Below, one piece after another: positions 24,146-33,453 of a DNA stretch of 64,000 nt; position 1 is the stretch's first letter; every line of letters begins with the position of its first letter. The stretch spans positions 1-64,000 of the forward strand of contig NZ_QFWQ01000010.1 in NCBI RefSeq assembly GCF_003335105.1. Reading direction: 5' to 3'. The notes beneath the pieces were generated by a model. It had not been told where the DNA came from. It did not search any database and saw nothing but the letters and a program-made list of their open reading frames with translations. The DNA comes from Rhodanobacter denitrificans (lineage in GTDB: Bacteria > Pseudomonadota > Gammaproteobacteria > Xanthomonadales > Rhodanobacteraceae). The translations under genes were made by a program, and so were the position numbers.

Positions 24146-24991
24146 ATGCAGACCGTACAAGATGCCCCCTCCCTGCGCGCCGCGATCCGCGGCTGGCGCG
24201 AGAAGGGTCAGACGGTGGGCTTCGTGCCGACCATGGGCAACCTGCACGCCGGCCACCAGTCGCTGATCCGGCTGGCGCGGGCGCGCACCGAGCGGGTGGT
24301 GGCGAGCGTGTTCGTCAACCCCACCCAGTTCGGCCCGAACGAGGATTACGACCGCTATCCGCGCACCCTGGTGCAGGACCAGGCGGCGCTGGCCGAGCAG
24401 GATTGCGACCTGCTGTTCGCGCCGGATGTAGCCACGATGTATCCGTTCGGCCCGGAACACAGCGTCAGCGTGCGCGTGCCGCAGATCACCGACACGCTGG
24501 AGGGTGCACACCGCCCGGGCCACTTCGACGGCATGGCCACGGTGGTGTGCAAGCTGTTCAACCTGGTGCAGCCGGACGTGGCGGTGTTCGGCCAGAAGGA
24601 TTTCCAGCAGCTCAAGGTGGTCGAGCGGATGGTGCGCGACCTGGGGCTGCCGGTGAAGGTGGTGGCGGCGCCGATCCTGCGCGCCGACGACGGCCTGGCG
24701 CTGAGCTCGCGCAACCAGTACCTGAGCGCCGAGGAGCGCGCGCGCGCGCCGCTGATCCACGACACCCTGCAGAAGATGCGCGGGCTGCTGGCGCAGGGGC
24801 ACCCGTGGCAGGCAGTCGAGCAGACCGCCGCCGCGCGCCTGGCGCGGGCCGGCTTCGTGCCCGATTACGTGGTGATTCGCCGCGCGGAGGACCTGGCCGA
24901 GCCGGCCGACGGCGAGCGCGAAGGGCTGGTGGCACTGATTGCGGCCCGCCTGGGCAACACCCGGCTGATCGACAACTTGCGGTTCGACTGA
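24146..24991 (+). CDS. panC: Pantothenate synthetase PanC
   Basis: The protein has 281 aa. It joins pantoate to beta-alanine with ATP. The ATP-binding HIGH-like motif shows in [44 protein letters not shown], and the KMSKS-like [10 protein letters not shown] follow. It lies in panB-panC-panD order, so one transcript can make pantoate, beta-alanine and pantothenate. Confidence 0.96.
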   Translation: MQTVQDAPSLRAAIRGWREKGQTVGFVPTMGNLHAGHQSLIRLARARTERVVASVFVNPTQFGPNEDYDRYPRTLVQDQAALAEQDCDLLFAPDVATMYPFGPEHSVSVRVPQITDTLEGAHRPGHFDGMATVVCKLFNLVQPDVAVFGQKDFQQLKVVERMVRDLGLPVKVVAAPILRADDGLALSSRNQYLSAEERARAPLIHDTLQKMRGLLAQGHPWQAVEQTAAARLARAGFVPDYVVIRRAEDLAEPADGEREGLVALIAARLGNTRLIDNLRFD

Positions 24992-25092
24992 GCCGGCCGC
25001 ATATCGGGCCCGTGCCGCTTGATGTTGCAGCGCAGCGTCAACGGTTCGATAATCGCCGACTTTGCAGGCTGTACCTGCCGGAAAGTAACGCC

Positions 25093-25485
25093 ATGCACCT
25101 GAACATGCTCAAGGCCAAGATCCACCGCGCCACGGTGACCCACGCCGAGCTGCACTACGAAGGCTCGATCGCGATCGACGGTCTGCTGCTGGATGCCTCG
25201 GGCATCCGCGAGTACGAGCAGATCCACGCCTGGAACGTCAACAGCGGCCAGCGCTTCGTCACCTACGCGCTGCGCGCCGAGGAAGGTTCCGGCATCATCT
25301 CGGTCAACGGCAGCGCCGCGCGCAGCGCGCAGGCGGGCGACATCGTCATCATCGCCGCGTTTGCGCAGCTGAGCGAGGCGGAGCTGGAGCAGTACCAGCC
25401 CACCTGCGTCTACATCGCGCCGGGTCCGGGCAACCGCATCAGCCACACCAACCATTCCATTCCGAAGCAGATGGCCGCGGCCTGA
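25093..25485 (+). CDS. panD: Aspartate 1-decarboxylase PanD
   Basis: The protein has 130 aa. Makes beta-alanine from aspartate using a pyruvoyl cofactor formed by self-cleavage. The cleavage site Gly24-Ser25 is plain in [10 protein letters not shown], and the catalytic Lys9/Tyr-type region [15 protein letters not shown] precedes it. Length is normal (about 126-130). ATG at 25093. The 101-bp gap after panC is larger than the rest of the operon and could hold a secondary promoter. It converges on queG with 16 bp between the stops. Confidence 0.96.
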   Translation: MHLNMLKAKIHRATVTHAELHYEGSIAIDGLLLDASGIREYEQIHAWNVNSGQRFVTYALRAEEGSGIISVNGSAARSAQAGDIVIIAAFAQLSEAELEQYQPTCVYIAPGPGNRISHTNHSIPKQMAAA

Positions 25486-25501
25486 GGCTTCGGTCAGGCT
25501 C

Positions 25502-26572
25502 TTAGCCCTGCTGCTTCGCCAGCGCCCACGCCACGTGCTCGCGCACGACCGCCGAAGGGTGGTCGGCGCGCGCGTTGAGCGCCTCGATCGCTTCCGCTGA
25601 CTTCGGCGCATTGCCCAGCGCCACCGCGATGTTGCGCAGCCAGCCTTCGTAGCCGGTGCGGCGGATCGCCATGCCTTCCGTGCGCTTGAGGAATTCGTCC
25701 TCGCTCCACGCAAACAGCTCGACCAGCCTGGCGCCGTCGAGACTGTGCCGCGGCGCGAAGTCCGGCTCGGCGGTGGCCTGCGCGAACTTGTTCCACGGGC
25801 ATACCAGCTGGCAGTCGTCGCAGCCGAAGATGCGGTTGCCCATCGGCGTGCGCAGTTCTTCGGGGATGCTGCCCTTCAGCTCGATCGTGAGATAGGAAAT
25901 GCAGCGTTTGGCGTCGAGCCGGTACGGCCCGAGGATCGCTTGCGTCGGGCACACCTCGATGCAGCGCGTGCACGTACCGCAGTGCGCGCTGGCCGGCTCG
26001 TCCGGCGGCAGGGGCAGGTCGGTGTACAGCTCGCCGAGGAAGAAGTACGAGCCGGCGTGGCGGTTGATCAGCACGGTGTGCTTGCCGATCCAGCCCAGCC
26101 CCGCGTTGCGCGCCAGCGCCTTCTCCAGCACCGGCGCGGAGTCCACGTAGGCGCGGTAGCCGAAGTCGCCGACCACGCCGTGGATGCGCTCCGCCAGTTT
26201 CTGCAGGCGCCCGCGCATCAGCTTGTGGTAGTCGCGCCCCAGCGCGTAGCGCGACACATAGCCGGCCTCGCCATCGCCGAGCACCGCCCAGGCGTTCGCG
26301 GTACCGGGCGGGATGTAGTCCATGCGCACCGAGATCACCCGCCGCGTGCCGGGCTCCAGCTCGGCCGGGCGGGTGCGCCGGGTGCCGTGGCGGGCCATGT
26401 ATTCCATCTCGCCGTGGTGGCCGTGCTCGAGCCAGCGCAGCAGGTGTTGCTCGTCCTCGCCCAGTTCGGTGCCGCTGATGCCGGCCTCGGCGAAACCCAG
26501 CTCGATCGCCCAGCGCTTGATGTCGCGGGCGAGGGTGGCATAGTCGGGAGGGTGGATCTCGGTGCTGGACAT
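25502..26572 (-). CDS. queG: Epoxyqueuosine reductase QueG
   Basis: The protein has 356 aa. It performs the last step of queuosine synthesis in tRNA, reducing epoxyqueuosine with cobalamin and two [4Fe-4S] clusters. Cluster ligands are HCGTCTRCIEVCP and FGCDDCQLVCPWN. The cobalamin-binding N-terminal domain includes VDSAPVLEKALARNAGLGWIGKH. The C-terminal part is helical and HEAT-like (GYEGWLRNIAVALGNAP). ATG at 26572 gives MSSTEIHPPDYATLARDIK. Divergent from the nnr gene with only 39 bp between the starts. Confidence 0.95.
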   Translation of the reverse strand: MSSTEIHPPDYATLARDIKRWAIELGFAEAGISGTELGEDEQHLLRWLEHGHHGEMEYMARHGTRRTRPAELEPGTRRVISVRMDYIPPGTANAWAVLGDGEAGYVSRYALGRDYHKLMRGRLQKLAERIHGVVGDFGYRAYVDSAPVLEKALARNAGLGWIGKHTVLINRHAGSYFFLGELYTDLPLPPDEPASAHCGTCTRCIEVCPTQAILGPYRLDAKRCISYLTIELKGSIPEELRTPMGNRIFGCDDCQLVCPWNKFAQATAEPDFAPRHSLDGARLVELFAWSEDEFLKRTEGMAIRRTGYEGWLRNIAVALGNAPKSAEAIEALNARADHPSAVVREHVAWALAKQQG

Positions 26573-26599
26573 CCGCCTATTGTAGGCGTGGCGCATGCC

Positions 26600-26605
26600 T
26601 ATAAT
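26600..26605 (+). promoter_or_regulatory. Perfect -10 box just before nnr start
   Basis: TATAAT ends 6 bp before the ATG at 26612, so a transcript from it would begin at or next to the start codon (leaderless or nearly so). No good -35 box lies at 16-18 bp; the nearest TTG sequence is at 26580, too close. Confidence 0.35.
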
Positions 26606-26611
26606 CCGCGC

Positions 26612-28111
26612 ATGCCAGTCCACCCGTACAGCCGCAATCTCCATACCGTCGGGCAGTTGCGCGCGATGGAGCGCGCCGCGCTGGCGGCGCTGGGCATTTC
26701 CGGTCCCGAGCTGATGCGCCGCGCCGCCCTTGCCGCCCTCAACAGCCTGCGCCGACGCTGGCCGCAGGTGCGGCAGATCTGCATCCACTGCGGCCCCGGC
26801 AACAACGGCGGCGACGGCTTCCTGCTTGGCGTGCTGGCACGCGAGGCGGGACTGCAGGTCGAGGTGGTGGCATTGACCGGTGCCTCGCATGGCGACGCCG
26901 CGGCGGCGCGCGCCGCGTGGGAGGCAGGCGGTGGCCGGATACGGCAGTGGGATGCGCAGGGTCACTTGCCCGAGGCGGAACTGCACGTGGACGCGCTGTA
27001 CGGCATCGGCCTCAACCGTGCTCCCGAAGCGGCGGCGGCGCAGCTGATCGAGGCGATCAACGGCAGCGGCCGTCCGGTGCTGGCGCTGGACGTGCCGAGC
27101 GGGCTGGATACGGACAGCGGCAGCTGTCCCGGCGCGGCGATCCGCGCGGATGCCACCGTCACCTTCATCGCCGGCAAGCGCGGGCTGTACACCGGCCGCG
27201 CGGTGGACCAGGCCGGTGCGGTCGAGCTGGCCACGCTGGGCGTGCCGGACAGCGTCTACGCCGACGTGTCGCCCGACGCGCAATTGCTGGCCGCCGAGGC
27301 CTTGCCGCCCCGCCATCGTCATGCGAACAAGGGCAACTACGGCCATGTGCTGGTGGTCGGCGGCGACCACGGCATGGCCGGTGCGGTGCGCCTGGCCGGT
27401 GAGTCGGCGCTGCGCGCCGGCGCCGGCCTGGTCAGCGTGGCGACCCGGGCGGGGCACGTGTCGGCGCTGAATGCCGCGAGGCCGGAGTTGATGGCGCACG
27501 GCATCGACGGGCCGCAGGCGCTGGCGTCGCTGCTCGAACGGGCCAGCGTGCTGGCCCTGGGGCCGGGCCTGGGGCAGGCCGCCTGGGGCCATGCGCTGTG
27601 GCTCACCGCGCTGGAGGCGGACAAGCCGCTGGTGCTCGACGCCGACGGCCTGAACCTGCTTGCCCGAGAGCCGCGCCGGTTCGGCGCAGCGGCCGTGCTG
27701 ACGCCGCATCCGGGCGAGGCAGCGCGGCTGCTCGGGGTGGCCACCGCCGCGGTGGAGCAGGATCGTTTCGCCGCGGCGCGCGAGCTGGCGCGCAGGCATG
27801 GTGCGGTCGTCGTGCTGAAAGGCGCCGGCAGCCTGGTCGCCGATCCGGATGGACGTCTGGACGTCTGTCCGTGGGGCAATCCCGGCATGGCCTCGGGCGG
27901 CATGGGCGACCTGCTCACCGGCATCGTGGCCGCCTTGCTGGCGCAGGGTTGCAGTGCATGGCAGGCTGCCTGCCTCGGCGTGGGCCTGCACGCGCGCGCC
28001 GGCGATTGCGCCGCGCGTCACGGCGAGCGGGGCCTGCTGGCCGGTGACCTGCTGGTTCCGCTGCGGGCTCTGGGCAACGGCATGGCGGAAAGCGGGTTCG
28101 AGCATGAATGA
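26612..28111 (+). CDS. nnr: Bifunctional NAD(P)H-hydrate repair enzyme (Nnr)
   Basis: The protein has 499 aa and two domains. The N-terminal epimerase (about 1-215) has HCGPGNNGGDGFLLG and LALDVPSGLDTDSG. The C-terminal ADP/ATP-dependent dehydratase (about 225-499) has KGNYGHVLVVGGDHGMAGA, LTPHPGEAARLLG and GNPGMASGGMGDLLTGI. Together they repair hydrated NADH and NADPH. The stop overlaps the tsaE start by 8 bp, the same nnr-tsaE order as in E. coli (yjeF-tsaE), and amiC and mutL follow as there. Confidence 0.95.
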   Translation: MPVHPYSRNLHTVGQLRAMERAALAALGISGPELMRRAALAALNSLRRRWPQVRQICIHCGPGNNGGDGFLLGVLAREAGLQVEVVALTGASHGDAAAARAAWEAGGGRIRQWDAQGHLPEAELHVDALYGIGLNRAPEAAAAQLIEAINGSGRPVLALDVPSGLDTDSGSCPGAAIRADATVTFIAGKRGLYTGRAVDQAGAVELATLGVPDSVYADVSPDAQLLAAEALPPRHRHANKGNYGHVLVVGGDHGMAGAVRLAGESALRAGAGLVSVATRAGHVSALNAARPELMAHGIDGPQALASLLERASVLALGPGLGQAAWGHALWLTALEADKPLVLDADGLNLLAREPRRFGAAAVLTPHPGEAARLLGVATAAVEQDRFAAARELARRHGAVVVLKGAGSLVADPDGRLDVCPWGNPGMASGGMGDLLTGIVAALLAQGCSAWQAACLGVGLHARAGDCAARHGERGLLAGDLLVPLRALGNGMAESGFEHE

Positions 28112-28577
28112 GCAAGCCGACGGATCGTGGCCGCTGCCCGATGAGGCCGCCACCGCTGCGCTGGCCACGCGCCTGGCGCAGGTGCTGGACGACGGCCTGG
28201 TGCTCTACCTGCATGGTCCGCTGGGCGCCGGCAAGACCAGTTTCGCCCGCGCCCTGCTGACGGCCATGGAGGTGGGCGAGCGGGTCAAGAGCCCGACCTA
28301 CAGCCTGATCGAGGGCTATGCGACGCGCGACCGGGCGGCCTGGCACCTGGACCTGTACCGGATCGCCGATCCCGCTGAACTGGAGTGGCTGGGGCTGGAC
28401 GCGCTGGCCGACCCTGCCGCGCTGGTGCTGGTGGAGTGGCCCGAGCGCGGCGCGGGCGCGTTGCCGGCGGCGGATCTCGAACTGCACCTCGACTACGCCG
28501 GCGCGGGTCGGCAGGCCGCCTGGCGGGCCTTCACCGGCCGTGGCGAACGCCTGCTGGCGCGCCTGGCTAAGTGCTGA
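28104..28577 (+). CDS. tsaE: tRNA t6A synthesis ATPase TsaE
   Basis: The protein has 157 aa. P-loop ATPase that activates TsaB-TsaD for N6-threonylcarbamoyladenosine formation on tRNAs reading ANN codons. Walker A is GPLGAGKTSFARAL; switch segment VKSPTYSLIEGY and HLDLYR follow, then LVLVEWPERG. The N-terminus starts inside the nnr coding end, so the pair is coupled. Confidence 0.94.
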   Translation: MNEQADGSWPLPDEAATAALATRLAQVLDDGLVLYLHGPLGAGKTSFARALLTAMEVGERVKSPTYSLIEGYATRDRAAWHLDLYRIADPAELEWLGLDALADPAALVLVEWPERGAGALPAADLELHLDYAGAGRQAAWRAFTGRGERLLARLAKC

Positions 28578-28740
28578 TTTTTCCTTGAAATTGCCGGCCC
28601 GACGTCGACGCCAAGGAACTGCCGGGAGGATGCGGCTAGCGGCCATAACTTGACGTGACCTGACGAATAGCTTGCAGGTCATGGATATTCAAGGGAAAAC
28701 CCTCTTGCATTCCATGCATGGCTGCGTTTCAATGCGGCCC

Positions 28741-30267
28741 ATGAGCGGTTACCTGAACAACTGGGGTAGGGTCGTCCTCGTCGCGATCATGGCGGCCCTG
28801 CCGCTTTGCGCGGTGCGTGCCGCCGACGTGAAAGGGGCGCGGGTCTGGGCCGGCCCCGCATACACCCGCGTGGTAATCGACGCCACTGGCCCGCTTCGCT
28901 ACACGATCGAGCGGAAGGATGGCCAGGTGGTGGTCGACCTGCCCGGCAGCCGCGTCGCCGCCGATTTTTCCAGCCCGGCTGCGCACGGCCTGTTTCGTGG
29001 CATCAGCCACACCCGCGTCGACGACAGCCTGCAGCTGATCGCGCAGGTCGCCCCCGCCAGCAAGCTGAAAAGCTTCGTGCTGAAGCCGACCAGTGGTTCG
29101 GATTACCGGCTGGTGCTGGATCTGTACCCCGGCAACGACGGTGCCACGGCCGCTGTTGCGGAGGCCGCGCCCAGGGCTGCCGACAAGGCCGCCCCAGCGG
29201 CGCCCGCAGCCGTTGCCGCACCGGCCGCGACACCGGTTCCGCAATACAGCAACCCGACGCACAGCCGCCGGGTGGCGGCCGAGCAGGCGGCGGCGATGCT
29301 CAATGGCCAGCGCCAGGTGGTGGTGGCGATCGACGCCGGCCACGGCGGCAAGGACCAGGGCGCGCACGGCCCCGGCGGTACCCTCGAAAAGAACGTCACG
29401 CTGTCGGTGGCCCGCAATCTGGCGGCGGAGATCAATCGCCAGCCCGGCATGAAGGCGGTGCTGACCCGCGACAGCGATTTCTTCATTCCGCTGAAACGGC
29501 GCTACCAGATCGCCCGCGAGCACAACGCCGACCTGTTCGTGTCGATCCACGCCGACTCCTTCGTCAACGACGACGCCCGCGGCTCGTCGGTCTGGGTACT
29601 GTCGCCGCGCGGCAAGACCAGCGAGGCCGCACGCTGGCTGGCCGATCGCGAGAACCGGGCCGACCTGATCGGCGGCACCACGCTGGACGACAAGGACGAC
29701 AGCCTGGCCAAGGTGCTGCTGGACCTGCAGCAGGGCTGGGCGATGCAGGCCAGCGACGTGGTCGCCGGCAACGTGCTCAAGGCGCTGGGCCAGCTGGGGC
29801 CGACCCACCGCGGCTACGTCGAGCGCGCCAACTTCGTGGTGCTGCGTTCGCCCGACGTACCGTCGATCCTGGTCGAGACCGCGTTCATCAGCAATCCGGC
29901 CGAGGAGCGCAGGCTGCGCGATCCGACGCACCAGAAGAAACTGGCCGAGGCGGTGATGGACGGCGTGAAGAACTACTTCGAATCCACCCCGCCGCCGGGT
30001 ACCTGGTTTGCCGCCGAGGCTGCCCGTCGCAGCGGCGTCCAGCTGGCATCCCGCGATGATGAGGGCCGCGATGATGCGGGCGCTGCGCGGGATGTCGCGC
30101 TGCGCGCCGGCTCGGCCGCGCGCGACGTGCACAAGGTCGGCCGCGGCGAAAGCCTGGGCAGCATCGCGCGCCAGTATGGCGTCAGCGTCAGCGCGCTGAA
30201 GAGTGCGAACCAGATCAACAGCAACGCGGTCCGCGCTGGCACCACGCTGACCATCCCGGCCGGCTGA
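28741..30267 (+). CDS. N-acetylmuramoyl-L-alanine amidase AmiC-like (AMIN-Amidase_3-LysM)
   Basis: The protein has about 508 aa. A signal peptide (VVLVAIMAALPLCAVRAAD) leads to an AMIN domain (about 30-130), a Pro/Ala linker and a zinc Amidase_3 domain. Zinc and catalytic residues show in VVAIDAGHGGKDQGA, SIHADSF and ILVETAFISNP. A LysM repeat (HKVGRGESLGSIARQYGVS) ends the protein. It cuts the glycan-peptide bond at the septum. E. coli AmiB/AmiC lack or vary in the LysM; this three-domain form is common in Xanthomonadales. ATG 28741 was chosen; 28732 is possible. Confidence 0.92.
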   Translation: MSGYLNNWGRVVLVAIMAALPLCAVRAADVKGARVWAGPAYTRVVIDATGPLRYTIERKDGQVVVDLPGSRVAADFSSPAAHGLFRGISHTRVDDSLQLIAQVAPASKLKSFVLKPTSGSDYRLVLDLYPGNDGATAAVAEAAPRAADKAAPAAPAAVAAPAATPVPQYSNPTHSRRVAAEQAAAMLNGQRQVVVAIDAGHGGKDQGAHGPGGTLEKNVTLSVARNLAAEINRQPGMKAVLTRDSDFFIPLKRRYQIAREHNADLFVSIHADSFVNDDARGSSVWVLSPRGKTSEAARWLADRENRADLIGGTTLDDKDDSLAKVLLDLQQGWAMQASDVVAGNVLKALGQLGPTHRGYVERANFVVLRSPDVPSILVETAFISNPAEERRLRDPTHQKKLAEAVMDGVKNYFESTPPPGTWFAAEAARRSGVQLASRDDEGRDDAGAARDVALRAGSAARDVHKVGRGESLGSIARQYGVSVSALKSANQINSNAVRAGTTLTIPAG

Positions 30268-30311
30268 CCGTCGCTCGCGGCATGGCCCGCGTTCGCTGCT
30301 AAAGTTGGCGG

Positions 30312-32114
30312 ATGGCAGTCATCCGTGCGCTTTCCCCCGAACTCGTCAACCAGATCGCCGCCGGCGAAGTCATCGATCGGCCATCCTCGGTAGTCAAGGA
30401 ACTGGTCGAGAACAGCCTCGACGCCGGCGCCACGCGCATCGAGGTGGACATCGAGGCCGGCGGGGCGCGGCTGATCCGCGTGCGCGACGACGGCGGCGGC
30501 ATCCACGCCGATGAGTTGCCGCTGGCGGTGGCGGCGCACGCCACCAGCAAGATCGGCAGCTTCGACGACCTCGAGCACGTCGCCAGCATGGGTTTTCGCG
30601 GCGAGGCGCTGGCCTCGATGTCGTCGGTGTCGCGCTTCGCGCTCACTTCGCGCGTGCGCGGCGATGACGGCGCGTTCCGCATTGAGGTCGATGGCGGCCG
30701 GCTGCATGCGGCGCGCCCCGCGCAGCATCCGCCGGGCAGCAGCGTCGAGGTGCGCGACCTGTTCTACAACGTGCCGGCGCGCAAGAAGTTCATGCGCGCC
30801 GAGCGCACCGAGTTCGCGCATATCGACGACCTGCTGAAGTCGCTGGCGCTGGCGCGCAGTTCGGTGGAGTTCCGGCTCGGCCACAACGGCAAGCCGGTGC
30901 GCGTGTGGAAGGCGGCGCGGGACGAGCAGGCGCAGTTGCAGCGGGTAGCCGAGGTGCTCGGCGAGGATTTCCCGGCGCAGAGCCTGCGCATCGACCACGC
31001 TTCGGCCGGGCTGCACCTGTCCGGCTGGGTCGGCCTGCCGACGGCGTCGCGGGCGCAGGCCGACGCGCAGTATTTCTACGTCAACGGCCGGCTGGTGCGC
31101 GACCGCATCGTCGCGCATGCGGTGCGCCAGGCGTACGCCGACGTGTTGTTCCATGGTCGTCATCCGGCCTTCGTGCTGTACCTGGAACTCGACCCGGCCG
31201 GTGTCGACGTGAACGTGCACCCAGCCAAGCATGAGGTGCGCTTCCGCGAGCAGCGGCTGGTGCACGACTTCCTGTTCCGCACCCTGCACGAGGCGCTGGC
31301 GCAGACGCGCGCGGGGCTGGGTGCGCCGTCGGCAGCGGAAGCTTCGCCGGCAGCGGCGGGTCATGCGTACGCGCCGTCCGGTCCGGCGGCCTGGCCCGGC
31401 CAGTTCAGCCAGAGCCGGCTCAGCCTGGGCACGCGTGAAAGTCCGATGGCCGAGTACGCCGCATTGCTTGGCGCCCCGTCGTCCGTCGCCATCGAGTCCG
31501 CGCCGATGCCTGCTGCGGAGGAGGGCGAGGCGCCGCCGCTGGGTTACGCCATCGCGCAGCTCAAGAGCATCTACGTGCTGGCCGAGAATGCGCACGGCCT
31601 GGTGCTGGTCGACATGCACGCGGCGCACGAGCGGATCACCTACGAGAAGCTGAAATCCGGCCGCGCCTGCAGCAACCTGCGCTCGCAGATGCTGCTGGTG
31701 CCGCTCTCGATCGCGGTCAGTGCGAAGGAAGCGGCGGCCGCTGAGGAACACGCCGAGGCGCTGGCCGAATGGGGCCTGGAACTGTCGCGCAGCGGTCCGA
31801 CGACGATTGTGGTGCGGCGCATTCCGGCGCTGCTGGAGGGCGCCGACGTCAGCCAGCTCAGCCGCGATGTGCTGTCCGAGCTGGCCCAGCACGGCAGCTC
31901 GCGCCGCCTGCAGGAGCTGGAGAACGAACTGCTCTCCACCATGGCCTGTCACGGTTCCGTGCGCGCGGGGCGCCGCCTGACGCTTCCTGAAATGAATGCG
32001 CTGCTGCGCGAGATGGAAGCGACCGAGCGTTCCGGGCAATGCAATCATGGGCGTCCGACCTGGGTCCAGCTGAGCCTGGCCGAGCTCGACCGGTTGTTCA
32101 TGCGCGGGCGCTGA
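30312..32114 (+). CDS. mutL: DNA mismatch repair protein MutL (with endonuclease motif)
   Basis: The protein has 600 aa. GHKL ATPase N-terminus: [22 protein letters not shown] and [11 protein letters not shown]. After a Pro/Ala linker (about 335-400) the dimerisation domain carries [12 protein letters not shown] from residue 434. This fits the DQHA(X)2E(X)4E metal-site motif of nicking MutL proteins, with supporting ACHGSVRAG and QCNHGRPTW near the end. So this MutL probably nicks DNA itself, as expected in lineages without MutH. ATG at 30312 follows amiC by 44 bp in the nnr-tsaE-amiC-mutL order. Confidence 0.96.
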   Translation: MAVIRALSPELVNQIAAGEVIDRPSSVVKELVENSLDAGATRIEVDIEAGGARLIRVRDDGGGIHADELPLAVAAHATSKIGSFDDLEHVASMGFRGEALASMSSVSRFALTSRVRGDDGAFRIEVDGGRLHAARPAQHPPGSSVEVRDLFYNVPARKKFMRAERTEFAHIDDLLKSLALARSSVEFRLGHNGKPVRVWKAARDEQAQLQRVAEVLGEDFPAQSLRIDHASAGLHLSGWVGLPTASRAQADAQYFYVNGRLVRDRIVAHAVRQAYADVLFHGRHPAFVLYLELDPAGVDVNVHPAKHEVRFREQRLVHDFLFRTLHEALAQTRAGLGAPSAAEASPAAAGHAYAPSGPAAWPGQFSQSRLSLGTRESPMAEYAALLGAPSSVAIESAPMPAAEEGEAPPLGYAIAQLKSIYVLAENAHGLVLVDMHAAHERITYEKLKSGRACSNLRSQMLLVPLSIAVSAKEAAAAEEHAEALAEWGLELSRSGPTTIVVRRIPALLEGADVSQLSRDVLSELAQHGSSRRLQELENELLSTMACHGSVRAGRRLTLPEMNALLREMEATERSGQCNHGRPTWVQLSLAELDRLFMRGR

Positions 32115-32150
32115 CGCATTTCGGGAAAACCGCTCCGCCGGAGATTATTG

Positions 32151-33059
32151 ATGATACGTGCCAGCCTGTTTGTTGCCGCCGCCATCCTGGGAGTCGCTAC
32201 CGTGCAAGCCGCCAACATCGACAACTACAAGCAAGGCATCGAGCAGTGGCGCGCCGGCCGGGTCGAGCGGCTCACCGCGGCAGACGGCTGGCTCAGCCTG
32301 ATCGGCCTGGAGTGGCTGCGGCCGGGTAGCAACCGCATCGGCAGCGCGGCCGACAACGACATCGTGCTGAGCGTCGGCCCTGCGCACCTGGGCGTGGTCA
32401 CGCTCGCCGCGGATGGTGGCCTGCATATCGCGTTGAACAAGGACAGCGGCGCGACGATCGACGACAAGGCCATCGCCGAAGCGCCGCTGCTGGACGATGC
32501 GCACGTCGCCGCCGATGCCGCTCCGACCAAGGTCGCGTTCGGCAGCGCGAGCTTCTACGTGATCGACCGCGATGGCCGCAAGGGGCTGCGGGTGAAGGAC
32601 ACGGAGGCGCCCTCGCGCAAGCATTTCGCCGGCATCGACGCGTTCCCGATCGACCCGTCGTGGCGGATCGAGGCGACCTGGGTGCCGGCGCCGCCGGGCG
32701 AGACGCTGGAGATGGGCACGGTGATCGGCACCATCGACAAGTACCCGGTGCCGGGCAAGCTGGAATTCAGCCGTGACGGCAAGCGCTTCGAGATCCTGCC
32801 GGTGATCGAGGTGCCGGGCGATGCGCAGTACTTCGTCGTGTTCGCCGATCGCACCAGCGGCAAGGAAACCTACGGTGCCGCGCGTTTCCTGTACGTCGAT
32901 CCGCCGCAGCACGGCAAGGTGGTGCTGGACTTCAACAAGGCCTACAACCCGCCGTGCGCATTCACCCCGTTCGCCACCTGCCCGCTGGCGCCGCCGGAAA
33001 ACCGGTTGGATCTGCGCGTCACCGCCGGCGAGAAGAACTACCGTGGTTCGCATCGTTGA
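32151..33059 (+). CDS. DUF1684 domain protein, exported
   Basis: The protein has 302 aa. A signal peptide (IRASLFVAAAILGVATVQAA) precedes a conserved DUF1684 domain: WRAGRVERLTAADGWLSLIGLEWL, then SRDGKRFEILPVIE, ETYGAARFLYVD and CAFTPFATCPLAPPENRL. Its function is unknown; the fold is beta-rich and the periplasm is likely its location. ATG at 32151 has GGAG 7 nt upstream. The C-terminal codons overlap the start of a shortened paralogue by 17 bp. Confidence 0.85.
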   Translation: MIRASLFVAAAILGVATVQAANIDNYKQGIEQWRAGRVERLTAADGWLSLIGLEWLRPGSNRIGSAADNDIVLSVGPAHLGVVTLAADGGLHIALNKDSGATIDDKAIAEAPLLDDAHVAADAAPTKVAFGSASFYVIDRDGRKGLRVKDTEAPSRKHFAGIDAFPIDPSWRIEATWVPAPPGETLEMGTVIGTIDKYPVPGKLEFSRDGKRFEILPVIEVPGDAQYFVVFADRTSGKETYGAARFLYVDPPQHGKVVLDFNKAYNPPCAFTPFATCPLAPPENRLDLRVTAGEKNYRGSHR

Positions 33060-33453
33060 GTGGTGCGCACTCGCCGCGCTGGGCCTGCTGGCCGCGTTTC
33101 CCGCCGCCGCCGCCGCGCCGGAGGATTACGCTACCGCGGTGGCGCAGGCGCGCATCGAGCGTATCGAACAGCTGAAGCAGGCGGATGGCTATCTGGCGTG
33201 GGCAGCGCCGCCGAAGGGTGGCAAGGTGCTGCTCGACTTCAACCTGGCGCAGAACCTGCCGTGCGCCATCACCTCGCACGTCGTCTGCCGGCTGGCGCCG
33301 CCGGAAAATCGCCTGAACTTGGCGGTGACCGCGGGCGCGAAAATTCGACGCAATCATGAAGTAGGGCGGGCACCGGCCGCCGCTTTGCTCGGGAACCGAA
33401 AAGCCGGCGGCCAGTGCCCGCCCTACGTTGCACTTCCTTTCAACGCCCCTTGA
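33043..33453 (+). CDS. Internally shortened DUF1684 paralogue with repeat-derived end
   Basis: The protein has 136 aa from GTG 33043. It has a signal peptide (CALAALGLLAAFPAAAAA). The first mature 30 residues match the start of the DUF1684 domain (YATAVAQARIERIEQLKQADGYLAW). The sequence then jumps to the conserved end, VLLDFNLAQNLPC to VCRLAPPENRLNLAVTAG. The roughly 150 residues between are absent compared with the upstream copy. The last 30 residues are translated from an inverted repeat at 33361-33425. The stop overlaps the end of the convergent crotonase gene. It is either a minimal paralogue or a decaying copy. Confidence 0.6.
   Translation: MVRIVEWCALAALGLLAAFPAAAAAPEDYATAVAQARIERIEQLKQADGYLAWAAPPKGGKVLLDFNLAQNLPCAITSHVVCRLAPPENRLNLAVTAGAKIRRNHEVGRAPAAALLGNRKAGGQCPPYVALPFNAP
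33361..33425. repeat. 65-bp GTAG-ended inverted repeat (REP-like)
   Basis: The left arm begins GTAGGGCGGGCACCGGCCGCC and the right arm is its complement with one mismatch, separated by about 23 bp. The GTAG start resembles the tetranucleotide of REP elements known in Stenotrophomonas and relatives. It is read in frame as the end of the shortened DUF1684 gene. Confidence 0.7.

Noticed and set aside
25745-26611. Long in-frame extension upstream of nnr
   Set aside because: Antisense to queG; the first 289 codons have no domain and the nnr domain begins at the ATG at 26612.
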